Origin: Fibrobacter sp.
GTDB lineage: Bacteria > Fibrobacterota > Fibrobacteria > Fibrobacterales > Fibrobacteraceae
Direction: 5' to 3'
Assembly (NCBI GenBank): GCA_017475045.1
Contig: JAFVGH010000140.1
Location: forward strand, 1 to 64,000
DNA length: 64,000 bases
The notes beneath the pieces are model-generated. The model searched no databases, had not been told where the DNA came from, and saw only the letters and a program-made list of their open reading frames with translations. Of this stretch, positions 13,848 to 23,000 are shown in pieces (within the stretch, counting starts at the first letter, position 1; each line of letters opens with the position of its first letter). The position numbers and the translations under genes are program-made.

Positions 13848-16283
13848 ATGGCTACCAAAACCAAGACTCCTGAAAAGACCCTGATTATCGCCGAAAAACC
13901 CAGCGTCGCGTCTGACCTGGTTAAAGTCCTGGGTGCAAAGAATTTCAAGAAAGAGACCGCCTACTGGGAAAGCAACACCACCATCGTGAGCCACGCCATC
14001 GGCCATCTGGTAGGCATCGCCGACCCCAAGGATATTGATGAACGTTACAAGGCCTGGGACATGAAGACGCTCCCCATGCTGCCTGAAAAGTTCCCCCTGG
14101 TGGCCCTCCCCACTACCAAGAGCCACCTGACCGCCCTTGGAAAGCTTATCAAGCGTAAAGATGTTACCACCATCATCAACGCCTGCGATGCGGGCCGCGA
14201 AGGTGAACTAATTTTCTTCTATATCCTGGATTACGTTCTCAAGGGAAACTTCAAGGGCAAGACTCTCAAGCGACTCTGGATGCAGAGCATGACCCCCACG
14301 GCCATTAAGGATGCCTTTGAACACCTGCGTACCGCCGAGGACATGGAAAACCTGAAAGACGCCGCTCTCTGCCGCTCCGAAGCAGACTGGCTGGTGGGCA
14401 TGAACGGAAGCCGCGGGCTTACCGCCTACAACAGTTCCATGGGCGGGTTCCAGATTACCCCCTGTGGCCGTGTACAGACCCCCACCCTTGCCATTATCGT
14501 CAAACGTGAAGAGGAACGCCTGCAGTTCAAGCCCGAAAAATTCTGGACCATCACCGCTGATTTCGACAACAGCGGAAGTAACTACCAGGGCAAATGGTTC
14601 AAGACGGACGGCAAGGAAAAAGCCAAGCAGATTTTTGACGAAAAGGCGGCAAAGGCCATCTTGGAAAAGTGCAAGGGCAAGGCCGGATCCATTGAGGAAA
14701 GCACATCTGAAAGCCAGCAGAAATGCGCCGGCCTCTATGACTTGACCACGCTGCAGCGTGAAGCCAACAGCCGTTTCGGTTTCAGTGCCAAGACCACCCT
14801 TTCCATTGCACAGTCCCTGTACGAACACCACAAGGCCACCACATACCCCCGTACCGACAGCCGTCACTTGCCCGAAGACTATGTGGCTCCCGTAAAGGCC
14901 ACCCTGGGTAAAATTACCGGCCCCCTGGAAAAGTTCGCCCAGGAAGCCCTGGACAAGAATTGGGTCAAGCGGACTCCCAAGGTATTCGACAATTCCAAGA
15001 TTTCAGACCACTTCGCCATCATTCCAACCGGTGTGATGCCCAAGTCCCTTTCCGAAGCGGAACAGAAAATCTACACCATGATTTGCCAGCGGTTCATTGC
15101 CGTGTTCTTCCCACCGGCACAGTACCTGAACACCACCCGCATTACCACCGTCGAAGGCGAGACCTTCGTTACCGAAGGAAAGATTCTGGTAGATCCGGGA
15201 TTCAAGGCGGTTTACGGCAAGGATTCCGACGACGAATCCAACATCCCGAAGCTAAGCGGCAACAAGGCGAAGACAGTTTCCATCGAAGCAGAAGAAGACT
15301 TTACCAAGCCCCCCGCCCACTACACCGAAAGCACGCTGCTTTCCATGATGGAAAGTGCCGGTAAGTTGGTAGAAGACGACGAGCTCCGGGACGCCATGAA
15401 GGAACGGGGCCTTGGGACCCCCGCCACCCGAGCAGCAATCATCGAAAAGTTGGTGAGCGACAAGTACGTAGTCCGCGACGGCAAAGACATGATTCCCACG
15501 GCCAAGGCCTTCGACCTCATCAAGGTGCTTTCGGCCATGAACATCGAGGCACTTACCAGCCCCGAACTGACCGGTGAATGGGAATACAAGATGGACCTGA
15601 TTTCCAAGGGAAAGGAATCCAGGGAAAGCTTCATGAAGGGCATTGTGGAAATGACCCGCACCATGGTTAAAAACATCAAAGGCTTCAAGGAAGAAAACAC
15701 TACCGGCGAAGCCAAGTTCAGCCCCGTGAACGGCAAGAAGGTCTTTGAAACAGTAAGCCGCTACCGCACCGAAGACGGCATCGTAATCCGCAAGATGATT
15801 GGTGGCAAGCGCCTTACCGACGAAGAGATTGTAGAACTTTTGACGAAGCGCAAAATCGGGCCCCTCACGGGATTCCGTAGTAAAAAGGGTTCTGAATTTT
15901 CTGCAGTGGTCATTATCAACGACCAAAATAAAATTGAGTTTGTCTTTGACGACAAACCCGAAGAAATCGATACCGGCAAGAAAGTGGGCCAGTCTCCCGT
16001 AGACGGAACCGATGTGTATGAAACACTCACCGGATATGTTTCTCAAAGCTACGTAGACAAGCTGCCATCGGGAATTTCCCTGCCCAAGATTCTCCTTGGC
16101 AAGGAACTTCCCTTTGAGGCCATTCAGAAACTCCTGGCCGGCGAAAAGACTGACCTAATCAAGGGATTCCGCAGCAAGAGCCATCGTCTGTTCGACGCCT
16201 ACCTGTATCTGGAAAAGGGCAAACTCAAATTTGACTTCCCGCCCAGAGAATTCAAGCCTCGCCGTTTTACAAAGAAAGGATAA
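13848..16283 (+). CDS. topB: DNA topoisomerase III (type IA)
   Basis: The 811-residue protein begins with the Toprim domain (LIIAEKPSVASDL, later NACDAGREGELIF with the acidic metal ligands). The catalytic tyrosine sits in TTYPRTDSRHLP (about residues 339-350). The C-terminus carries two repeats ending in GFRSKKG and GFRSKSHR, resembling the terminal repeat domain of some TopB proteins, with no cysteine zinc fingers. It relaxes or decatenates single-stranded DNA joints. The start ATG is one base after the glycosyltransferase stop (TAAAATG). Confidence 0.95.
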   Translation: MATKTKTPEKTLIIAEKPSVASDLVKVLGAKNFKKETAYWESNTTIVSHAIGHLVGIADPKDIDERYKAWDMKTLPMLPEKFPLVALPTTKSHLTALGKLIKRKDVTTIINACDAGREGELIFFYILDYVLKGNFKGKTLKRLWMQSMTPTAIKDAFEHLRTAEDMENLKDAALCRSEADWLVGMNGSRGLTAYNSSMGGFQITPCGRVQTPTLAIIVKREEERLQFKPEKFWTITADFDNSGSNYQGKWFKTDGKEKAKQIFDEKAAKAILEKCKGKAGSIEESTSESQQKCAGLYDLTTLQREANSRFGFSAKTTLSIAQSLYEHHKATTYPRTDSRHLPEDYVAPVKATLGKITGPLEKFAQEALDKNWVKRTPKVFDNSKISDHFAIIPTGVMPKSLSEAEQKIYTMICQRFIAVFFPPAQYLNTTRITTVEGETFVTEGKILVDPGFKAVYGKDSDDESNIPKLSGNKAKTVSIEAEEDFTKPPAHYTESTLLSMMESAGKLVEDDELRDAMKERGLGTPATRAAIIEKLVSDKYVVRDGKDMIPTAKAFDLIKVLSAMNIEALTSPELTGEWEYKMDLISKGKESRESFMKGIVEMTRTMVKNIKGFKEENTTGEAKFSPVNGKKVFETVSRYRTEDGIVIRKMIGGKRLTDEEIVELLTKRKIGPLTGFRSKKGSEFSAVVIINDQNKIEFVFDDKPEEIDTGKKVGQSPVDGTDVYETLTGYVSQSYVDKLPSGISLPKILLGKELPFEAIQKLLAGEKTDLIKGFRSKSHRLFDAYLYLEKGKLKFDFPPREFKPRRFTKKG

Positions 16284-16322
16284 GAGTGCGAGAATGTGAC
16301 AAATGCATAAGGCGAGTGCCGC

Positions 16323-16388
16323 GTCCAAGTATGCTTGGACATGGCCGAGCCGAGCATTTGGTACTTGAGCGAAGCGAAAGTACAAATG
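16323..16388. repeat. Two adjacent stable hairpins between topB and the GH3 gene
   Basis: First hairpin: GTCCAAG TATG CTTGGAC (16323-16340), a perfect seven-pair stem. Second: CATTTG-G-TACTT / AAGTACAAATG (16355-16388), eleven pairs with one bulged G and the loop GAGCGAAGCG. There is no T-run, so these are not ordinary terminators. The layout resembles dispersed intergenic palindromic elements. Only one copy was noticed in this window. Confidence 0.55.
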
Positions 16389-16399
16389 TGGGATGTGGA

Positions 16400-17602
16400 A
16401 TGTGGCTTAGGTTTATTCCCATAATTTTCCTGCTTTTCGCTTTTGCTAAAGCGGACGCTGTCGCTGTTATCGCTGCTGATACAGCTGCCGTTGCTGACAC
16501 AACACAAGCCGACACCGTTCGCACCGGAAGTACCACCGACACCATTGCACCTAATCCCTACGGGTTGCCCGATGAGCTGATGCCTCTCTGGAATTCCATG
16601 AGCATCAAGCAAAAAGCCGCCCAGATGGTCATGGTGTATCTTTCGCCAGCTCAATTCCTGATAGAGAACGAATTCGGTGCCGTACTGGTCATGAAGAACC
16701 ACCTGAAAGACACTGCCGCCTTCAAGCAAAAAATACGCGAGGCCAATGAGGGCCTTAGAATTCCTCTACTCGTTGCAAGTGACCAGGAAGGGGACTTTGT
16801 AAACCGTCTGGGAGGCATTTCCGAAAAGTGGAAGCACGCCCCTAGCGCCAAGGAAATGCGGGATATGCCCACTGACTCCGTGAAGTTGATTGCCGAGGAC
16901 ATCGGTGGAGAACTGATGGAGTTAGGCATCAACATGAACCTGGCCCCCGTGCTGGACCCCGCCAAGGACCACCGCAAAAAGAATTCCTTCATGGAAGAGA
17001 GCGCCCGAAGTTGGGAAAAGGATTCTACCAGTACAGAGAAAGTCCAGGCCTTTGTCCAGGGCATGAGACAGAGTGGGGTCGTCTGCGTATCCAAGCATTT
17101 TCCCGGTTACGACAGTTGGACCAACAGCGATCACCAGATCGCCATCAGTGCAAGCCCCAAGAATAAAATCGCCTACAACGTGGAATTTTTTAAACGGCTC
17201 TCTGACGACATTCCCGTGACTATGATGAGCAGCGTGCGGTTTATACGCATATCCAACCGCCCAGCTGTCTTTGAGCCGAAAATCGTAAAGATGGCCCGAG
17301 ACATGAACCCGGAAACGGTCATCCTCACCGACGATCTGTGGGGCGTTTCCCTGCGTGCCTGGGTCAGCGGCACCGAGCGAGTCAAGAGCAAAGGATACCC
17401 CCGTAAAGATTTCCGCAAACTTATCCGTACGGCCCTCACAGCGGGAAACGACATGTTCATGATAACCTACCCGGCCAAGGCGGTAGAAATGGTGAACTAC
17501 CTGGTCCAGATTTCCAAGAACAACAAGAGTTACCGCAAGCGTATCGAAGAATCCGCCGCCCGCATCATCAAGATGAAGTACAATGCGGGAATGATCAAAT
17601 AG
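16400..17602 (+). CDS. Exported GH3-family glycoside hydrolase (NagZ-like)
   Basis: The 400-residue protein is started at 16400, where a signal peptide begins (MWLRFIPIIFLLFAFAKADA); the longer open frame upstream translates the hairpin element. The GH3 barrel is recognisable from MVMVYL, LLVASDQEGDFVNRLG, GINMNLAPVLD and KHFPGYDSW, with VILTDDLWG holding the probable nucleophile aspartate. NagZ enzymes normally read KHFPGHGDT-xx-DSH. Here the Asp-x-His dyad is replaced by NSDH, so catalysis or substrate may differ. Expected role: removing beta-linked N-acetylhexosamine or similar sugars in the periplasm. It converges on the exonuclease gene with a three-base gap. Confidence 0.8.
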   Translation: MWLRFIPIIFLLFAFAKADAVAVIAADTAAVADTTQADTVRTGSTTDTIAPNPYGLPDELMPLWNSMSIKQKAAQMVMVYLSPAQFLIENEFGAVLVMKNHLKDTAAFKQKIREANEGLRIPLLVASDQEGDFVNRLGGISEKWKHAPSAKEMRDMPTDSVKLIAEDIGGELMELGINMNLAPVLDPAKDHRKKNSFMEESARSWEKDSTSTEKVQAFVQGMRQSGVVCVSKHFPGYDSWTNSDHQIAISASPKNKIAYNVEFFKRLSDDIPVTMMSSVRFIRISNRPAVFEPKIVKMARDMNPETVILTDDLWGVSLRAWVSGTERVKSKGYPRKDFRKLIRTALTAGNDMFMITYPAKAVEMVNYLVQISKNNKSYRKRIEESAARIIKMKYNAGMIK

Positions 17603-17605
17603 CGG

Positions 17606-18148
17606 CTAGCACTTGGGCATGTTCTTCACTTCTTTCAAAAGCTTTTCCGGACCGATCTTTTCGTAGACCAGTTTCAAAATCTCAGCGGCAGCCATAGCAT
17701 CAGCCAGTGCTCTATGGTGATTAAATTCAGGCAGTTCCAAGGACTGAGTCAGATTATGCAAGCTGTAGCTGGGAAGTCCGGGGAAAAACCTTCTAGAAAG
17801 TTTTACGGTGCAGAGCCTGGGCGGGTCAAACTTGATACAGCAGCGTTTCATTTCCGCTATCATGAACCGGCTGTCGAACTGCACATTGTGAGCCACAAAG
17901 ATTCGGCCCTGCAACAGTTCTCTCATGGTCTCGGCGACACTGGAGAACTGAGGTTTGCCCTGAACCATTTCATCGGTTATGCCAGTAAGCCGCTGTACAA
18001 AAGGCTGGATAGGCATCCCAGGGTCCACCAGCGTCTGAAACGTATCCACCACATTGGTGTCATCCATCAGAACGACACCAATTTCGGTAATACGGCCATC
18101 GGCAGGTTTTCCTCCGGTGGTTTCCAGATCCACAACGGCAAATTTCAC
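17606..18148 (-). CDS. DEDDh 3'-5' exonuclease (DnaQ/epsilon-like)
   Basis: The 180-residue stand-alone exonuclease shows all DEDDh motifs: VVDLETTGG (Exo I, residues 5-13), HNVQFDSRFM (Exo II) and HHRALADAMAA (Exo III with His and Asp). This type resembles the exonuclease domain of PolC or the epsilon proofreading subunit. It has no extra domain. It starts with GTG at 18148. No good Shine-Dalgarno site is visible, and a TAGATT lies only three bases upstream, so the true promoter position is uncertain. Confidence 0.9.
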   Translation of the reverse strand: MKFAVVDLETTGGKPADGRITEIGVVLMDDTNVVDTFQTLVDPGMPIQPFVQRLTGITDEMVQGKPQFSSVAETMRELLQGRIFVAHNVQFDSRFMIAEMKRCCIKFDPPRLCTVKLSRRFFPGLPSYSLHNLTQSLELPEFNHHRALADAMAAAEILKLVYEKIGPEKLLKEVKNMPKC

Positions 18149-18178
18149 GACAATCTAATCTCTTAATAGTCCAGACTA

Positions 18179-18763
18179 TCACTGGATGGGAACATCAATA
18201 TCCAGCGTCTGCTTTGCGGCACGATTCTCTACACGGGCCTTCATGACCTTGGCCTTTGGACGGCCATAAACGGGAACAACCAGCAAATTGGACACTCCCG
18301 CATCTTCGCTGGGCGTAGCCTCTGTTTCAGCCACAGTCTTGGTAAAGATGGGGTTCTTGCCCTTGTCGTAGACGGAATAGGTGAACTCGCGATTCAGGCC
18401 CTTCTTGATTTGCTTGGTAGGCACCTGGAAATAGATAATCCCGCCCTTGGGAACCTTACGCAAACTGTCCTTGATTTCTTCTTCGGTAGCAAAGTCCGCC
18501 TCTAGGGCCATGCGCACATTCTTCTTTATTTTATCAGCGCTTTCATACAGCACGGATACGTTGAACTTTGCATCTTCGGGAATTGCTTCAGGGCGGACAT
18601 CCCGAATTTTTGCATTGTTCTTGTAATATTCCCATCGACCGTTGTCATGCAATATCACCGTAGAACCATTGGACGTTGTTGCTATAATGTCATCAGCAAA
18701 AGAGTTCGTTGCACCAAGGGCAACAAAACACAGACAGCCCATCACCAATCCACTCAATTTCAT
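18179..18763 (-). CDS. Exported protein of unknown function
   Basis: The 194-residue product has an N-terminal signal peptide (MKLSGLVMGCLCFVALG, cleaved near SFA). Early in the mature part is SNGSTVILHDNGRWEYY, a G-x-x-V-x-L-x-x-x-G-x-W pattern seen in small exported SH3-like modules. The middle carries a conserved-looking EEEIKDSLRKVPKGGIIYF segment and the end is beta-rich. No named family is certain. The ATG at 18763 is preferred to the GTG two codons earlier. A TATATT lies about 28 bases upstream on the minus strand. Confidence 0.6.
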   Translation of the reverse strand: MKLSGLVMGCLCFVALGATNSFADDIIATTSNGSTVILHDNGRWEYYKNNAKIRDVRPEAIPEDAKFNVSVLYESADKIKKNVRMALEADFATEEEIKDSLRKVPKGGIIYFQVPTKQIKKGLNREFTYSVYDKGKNPIFTKTVAETEATPSEDAGVSNLLVVPVYGRPKAKVMKARVENRAAKQTLDIDVPIQ

Positions 18764-18803
18764 ATACACCCCGATTGTTTATCGTTTATGGTAGAAATAT
18801 AGG

Positions 18804-18816
18804 ATTAGTAACTAAT
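18804..18816. promoter_or_regulatory. Palindrome ATTAGT A ACTAAT between divergent genes
   Basis: A perfect 13-base palindrome sits in the 83-base gap between the exported-protein gene (minus) and gluQ (plus). It lies just upstream of the TATATT element of the minus-strand gene, and 18 bases upstream of the plus-strand TATATT at 18834. That is a plausible operator position for either gene. Confidence 0.35.
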
Positions 18817-18846
18817 GTTTTGTGACAAGTGGTTATATTTCACCCT

Positions 18847-19707
18847 GTGAAAGGCAAAACCAGATTCGCACCAAGTCCCACAGGGTACCTCCACGAAGGC
18901 CATCTACTTTCGGCTTTGTACGTGTGGGCATCTGCAAGAAAATGGAACTTGGACGTTCACCTCCGCATCGAAGACCATGATCAGGAACGAGCCCGTCCTC
19001 AGCACGTGCAAGCCATCTACGAAGATTTGGAATGGCTGGGCTTTACATGGCAGAGCGAAAGTGTCCAAAGCAGGCATTTTGACAGGTTTCAAAAAAAACT
19101 AGAAGATCTACAAGAAAAAAAGCTAGTCTACCCCTGCTATTGTAGCCGCAAGGAACTTGATGCAGAGAACCCCAAAAATGAGTTTGGCGAGATCATCTAT
19201 CAAGGGAAATGTTTTTTGGGGGCGAGAGATTTTTCTTTACCACATAATCTACGAGTTCATATTCCAGACAAAGTAATACGCTGGCAAGACTTACGTCTAG
19301 GCATTTTCGAAGAAAATCCAAAACTTCAATGCGGCGATTTTCCTATTCGGGACCGGATCGGCCAATGGACCTACCAGTTTGCCGTCTGCGTTGACGATAT
19401 TGAAGAAGGGATAACGCACATTATCCGCGGTGAAGACATCAGAAACTCCACCGCAAGACAAATCGCCCTAATGGAGCTTATGGGCAGGGAAACCCCACCC
19501 AAATACCTGCACCACCCTCTCATCGTGGATGATTCAGGCAAGAAGCTTTCCAAGCGAGAAAAGGCCCACAGCATCCGACAAGATCGAGAAGCCGGAATTT
19601 CCCCTCAAGAACTCCTGGGAAGGGTCCTTTTCAAGGCCGGAATACGAGGCGTCCCATCGCCAATAGACCTGGACGAAGCCCTAGATCTGATTTGTTTAAT
19701 TTTCTAA
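18847..19707 (+). CDS. gluQ: Glutamyl-Q tRNA(Asp) synthetase
   Basis: The 286-residue protein consists of a GluRS-like catalytic core without an anticodon-binding domain. TRFAPSPTGYLHEGH contains the HIGH-type motif and KLSKR the KMSKS-type motif. The zinc-binding region CYCSRKEL ... YQGKC is typical of GluQ. The enzyme activates glutamate and attaches it to queuosine in tRNA-Asp, not to tRNA-Glu. The GTG at 18847 is preferred over the GTG at 18829: homologues begin close to this KTRFAPSP, and a TATATT element at 18834-18839 ends seven bases before it, suggesting a leaderless mRNA. Confidence 0.92.
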   Translation: MKGKTRFAPSPTGYLHEGHLLSALYVWASARKWNLDVHLRIEDHDQERARPQHVQAIYEDLEWLGFTWQSESVQSRHFDRFQKKLEDLQEKKLVYPCYCSRKELDAENPKNEFGEIIYQGKCFLGARDFSLPHNLRVHIPDKVIRWQDLRLGIFEENPKLQCGDFPIRDRIGQWTYQFAVCVDDIEEGITHIIRGEDIRNSTARQIALMELMGRETPPKYLHHPLIVDDSGKKLSKREKAHSIRQDREAGISPQELLGRVLFKAGIRGVPSPIDLDEALDLICLIF

Positions 19708-19710
19708 ACA

Positions 19711-19748
19711 TGGCTGGACAGCCATTTCCTTTACTAGCAACTAGTAAA
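19711..19748. promoter_or_regulatory. Hairpin and palindrome upstream of the DUF4011-type gene
   Basis: TGGCT GGAC AGCCA (19711-19724) followed by TTTCCTTT may be a weak terminator for gluQ. TTTACTAG CAA CTAGTAAA (19730-19748) is a perfect eight-base inverted repeat. It ends 26 bases before the TATATT element at 19775-19780, just upstream of where a -35 contact would be, so it is an operator candidate. Confidence 0.4.
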
Positions 19749-19786
19749 CAAGAACAAGCAACTTCCAAAATATGTATATTCAGGGC

Positions 19787-20074
19787 ATGTCCAACACAGC
19801 CTTGTCCGCCACCTTATTGAAGATTCGTCAGGAATCCGCACTTTTCGATTCCAAAGATTCCCTCCTGAATTTCAGTACCAAGGGTCTATACCAGACGCCT
19901 CTCATGCTGGAAACCGGAGACCTGTTCTTCGAGAAATGGAAACAGACCCAAGGCCCTCTGCCGCTGGACTCGTTCTTGCCCCAGTCAGGAAACTTCACGC
20001 CTCAGCAAAAGTTGGAAGTCAAAGAACACCTCCTCCATACTCTCAAAGAAAAGATGGAGGATTTCGGGAGTTAG
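19787..20074 (+). CDS. N-terminal fragment of a DUF4011/SF1-helicase-like giant protein (ends at in-frame TAG)
   Basis: This 95-residue piece starts at ATG 19787, six bases after a TATATT element. Its beginning resembles the DUF4011 entry motif of large helicase-nuclease proteins: LLKIRQESALFDSKDSLLNF compares with the family's LLDLSxRNxLLNF. The TAG at 20072-20074 is followed in the same frame by GAT TTG TAC, continuing as LYLLLGFLKW, exactly where DUF4011 proteins continue (LYLALGFLxW). The two halves are therefore one gene interrupted by a single amber codon. Readthrough, restart, recent mutation or a sequencing error are all possible. Confidence 0.7.
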   Translation: MSNTALSATLLKIRQESALFDSKDSLLNFSTKGLYQTPLMLETGDLFFEKWKQTQGPLPLDSFLPQSGNFTPQQKLEVKEHLLHTLKEKMEDFGS

Positions 20075-20077
20075 GAT

Positions 20078-23000
20078 TTGTACCTGCTACTAGGGTTCTT
20101 GAAGTGGGAAGGAAACGCACTTTCTCCAAGTCTTCTTATGCCCCTGGATGTAAACTTCCAGACTCAGACGGTATCACTTTCTACAAGGCCTCCTCTAGAA
20201 AACATCGTTCTGCGGGAGCGTTTAAAAACAGAAGTTTCTCTCCCTCGGGTAGAAGACGCCACCTTAAACGGCCAATTCAGCATTCTCCTGTACTTTTCCC
20301 TTTTCGAAAAGGCCGTGGCAGCAAAGAAGAACTGGAAGTTCACACGCCACGGGCTATGCCTTGCCTTCTTTGATTCAGTCAAACTAGGCCTTAAAAAATG
20401 CCTAGAGCAGGGATTAAACGAATCCAATACTAGCGCCACATCTACCGTACAGGCTCTATTTACTGCAGAAGGATTCCAGACCAAGGATTCCAAATTTGAC
20501 GGTGAAAGTTTCGACCGGATTTATTCCCCGTTGGACCACTACCCCCTGTATGTCACAGATTCTCACACCACAAAAGTCGTAGAAGACGCCAAGGACCCGG
20601 ACAACAAGGCCTATGCTATCCAGGTTTTGCCCGGCACAGACTGGGCAAGAGCCTCTGCAAACTTGGTAGCCGATTCCATCGCCGAAAAAAAGGCAACCCT
20701 GGTGGTTTACCGCAGAGCCTCTACGGCACAAAAGTTTAAGGACAGCCTGTTTCCGCAATTCCGCAACTTCAACGGCCCCGAAAGGGACGCCCTTCTGCCG
20801 GACCTCCAGAAAGCCCGAGATGGTTTCTTGCGTTACTACGAGGCGGTGAACAGCAACATCCAACCTTCCAACGCTCCGCTTTCGGACCTGTTAGCCGAGT
20901 TTGTCCAAAACCCGGCCGTCAAGATTAAATCTTCCGATACTCTTTTCCAGAAAATCGCGAACATTCCGTACAAAGACTACAAGGAACTAAAGGCGAACCT
21001 GGACGAAATTCTTTACCTGTACTTTGAAAAGAAAGGTAAAGAAGCCCGAAATGCATTCAAGGACGTTCACGTACCAAGTCTTACTGTAGAAGAGCAAGAG
21101 TCCATTGCCAAAGAGCTTTCCTTTGCCTCCACCAAGGTAAACGAGCTAAAGCCCCTTATTGCACTGGTCGAAAAGACGGGACTTTTCCCTACTGGAATTT
21201 ATCTTTCCGGTCTTTCAGACATCATCGACCTGATTCTCAAGAATTTCAACCGGAGCACGCCTGTATTCGAAGAATGGGAGCTTCGTTCCAACAGTTGGGA
21301 AGACTACCAGGATTCCCTAAAGGCCCTCCCCGAGGCGGGCGACAAGTGGGTACGCTACCGCAGACAAACATCGGATATCTATACCGACAACGCCGTAGAC
21401 GAAAACGTCCTTTCCGTCCGTGATGAATTTGCAGAAAGCCTGAAGGCAACCCTCAAAGGCCTTTCGGACCGTTACCGCAGTTCCAAGAAGAAACTTCTAA
21501 AGGTTCTGAAAGACCCGAAGTCGGTCACTTCTGACAACCAGCTTCTAGACCTGATCGACACCCTTATTGAACTACAAGAAAACAAGCGTGCCTACAAGGA
21601 CACATCTGTACTTGGGAACCACCTACTGGGCCGAGACTGGCTTTACGAGCGATCCAACTGGTTCGAACTGAACAAGAAAATCACCTACATCTACGACTTC
21701 AGGGAAACCCACAAGAACGATCCGCGTCTGGACCTGTTGCTCCAAATTCTAGAGCAATGGCAGCTGTTCAAGGATACCCTGCCGCAGATGAAGGATTACG
21801 CAAAGATCGTAAAGGAACTTCAGGAATCTACCCGCAAGATTACAAAGGGACTAGCGCTGGAAACCCCGCTAGAAAGCCTCTGCATCGAAAAATGGCTAGA
21901 CGAGATCCAGCAGTGGAATGCCAACTGGGGCAATTTGGAAATCCATATTCGGACAACCTCTCTTCTGCAGTCTATCGAGAGCCTTGGTGCAAATGAGCTG
22001 TGTGACTACCTGAAAGACCCAGACAATGTAAACCAAAACATTGCTCAAGCATTTGCCCATTTCTGGGCTGGCACACAGATCCAGCAAGTAAGCAAGGAAT
22101 CTCCCGAATTATTTTCTCTGCAGCCAAAGGCAAGAGCCCAGAAGACAAAAGACTACCGTTCACAGCTGGACCAGTTCTGCAATGCAAACTTCAGACTGGT
22201 ACACGACACTGTCAAAAACAATCCCGGTATTTTTGAATTCGTTCCTTTGGAAAAGAGCTATTACCTGGCTTCATCCAAGAACTTCCAAACACTGGTAATT
22301 TTGGATGCAGACTGCATTACAGTCAGCGAAGCTCTTCCTGCCATTTTCAAGGCGGAAAAGACGGTACTAGTCGGAGACCCCAAGGCTCCGCTTTTGGAAC
22401 ACCTGCCTCTAGACGGATTCAGCGAAGACCTGACTCCTCACACGCAAGCATTCCAGGAATCCATCCTCACCATGAGCCTAAGGCAAGGAATCCCGACCAG
22501 AGAGTTGTGGTTCTCCACCACCTACGCTCATTCCTCCATGGTGGATTTCGCCAACTATAAAATTTACGGAGGCGGAATCAGTCAACTGCCTTCCCCCAGC
22601 CGAGAAACCGTAAAGAACCAGTCTCTCAAAGTGGTTCCCGACAAGATCATGGAAATTGCGAAGGCCGCCATCCATCATGCCGAACGGCAACCTGGACGTA
22701 CCTTGGGAATTATCGCGCAACACCAGTCCACCTGTCTGGAGATAGAATCGGCCATCAACAGCCTTACGCCCAAAGATTCTCCGGCCGCAAGATTTTTCCA
22801 GCCTAGCAATCCGTCCATCAGTTTCTACGTAAAGACCCCCGAAAGGGCCGTAAACCGTCTTCGCGACACAATCCTCGTATGCGCCGAATACGACGCAACC
22901 GAAAAGAAATCCATCAATTCCAAGCTTTCGGTCTACACCACTCTCGCTAAAAGCGAACTTAAGGTATTCATTTCCGAAAGCGACATGGCCAAGAAACCCA

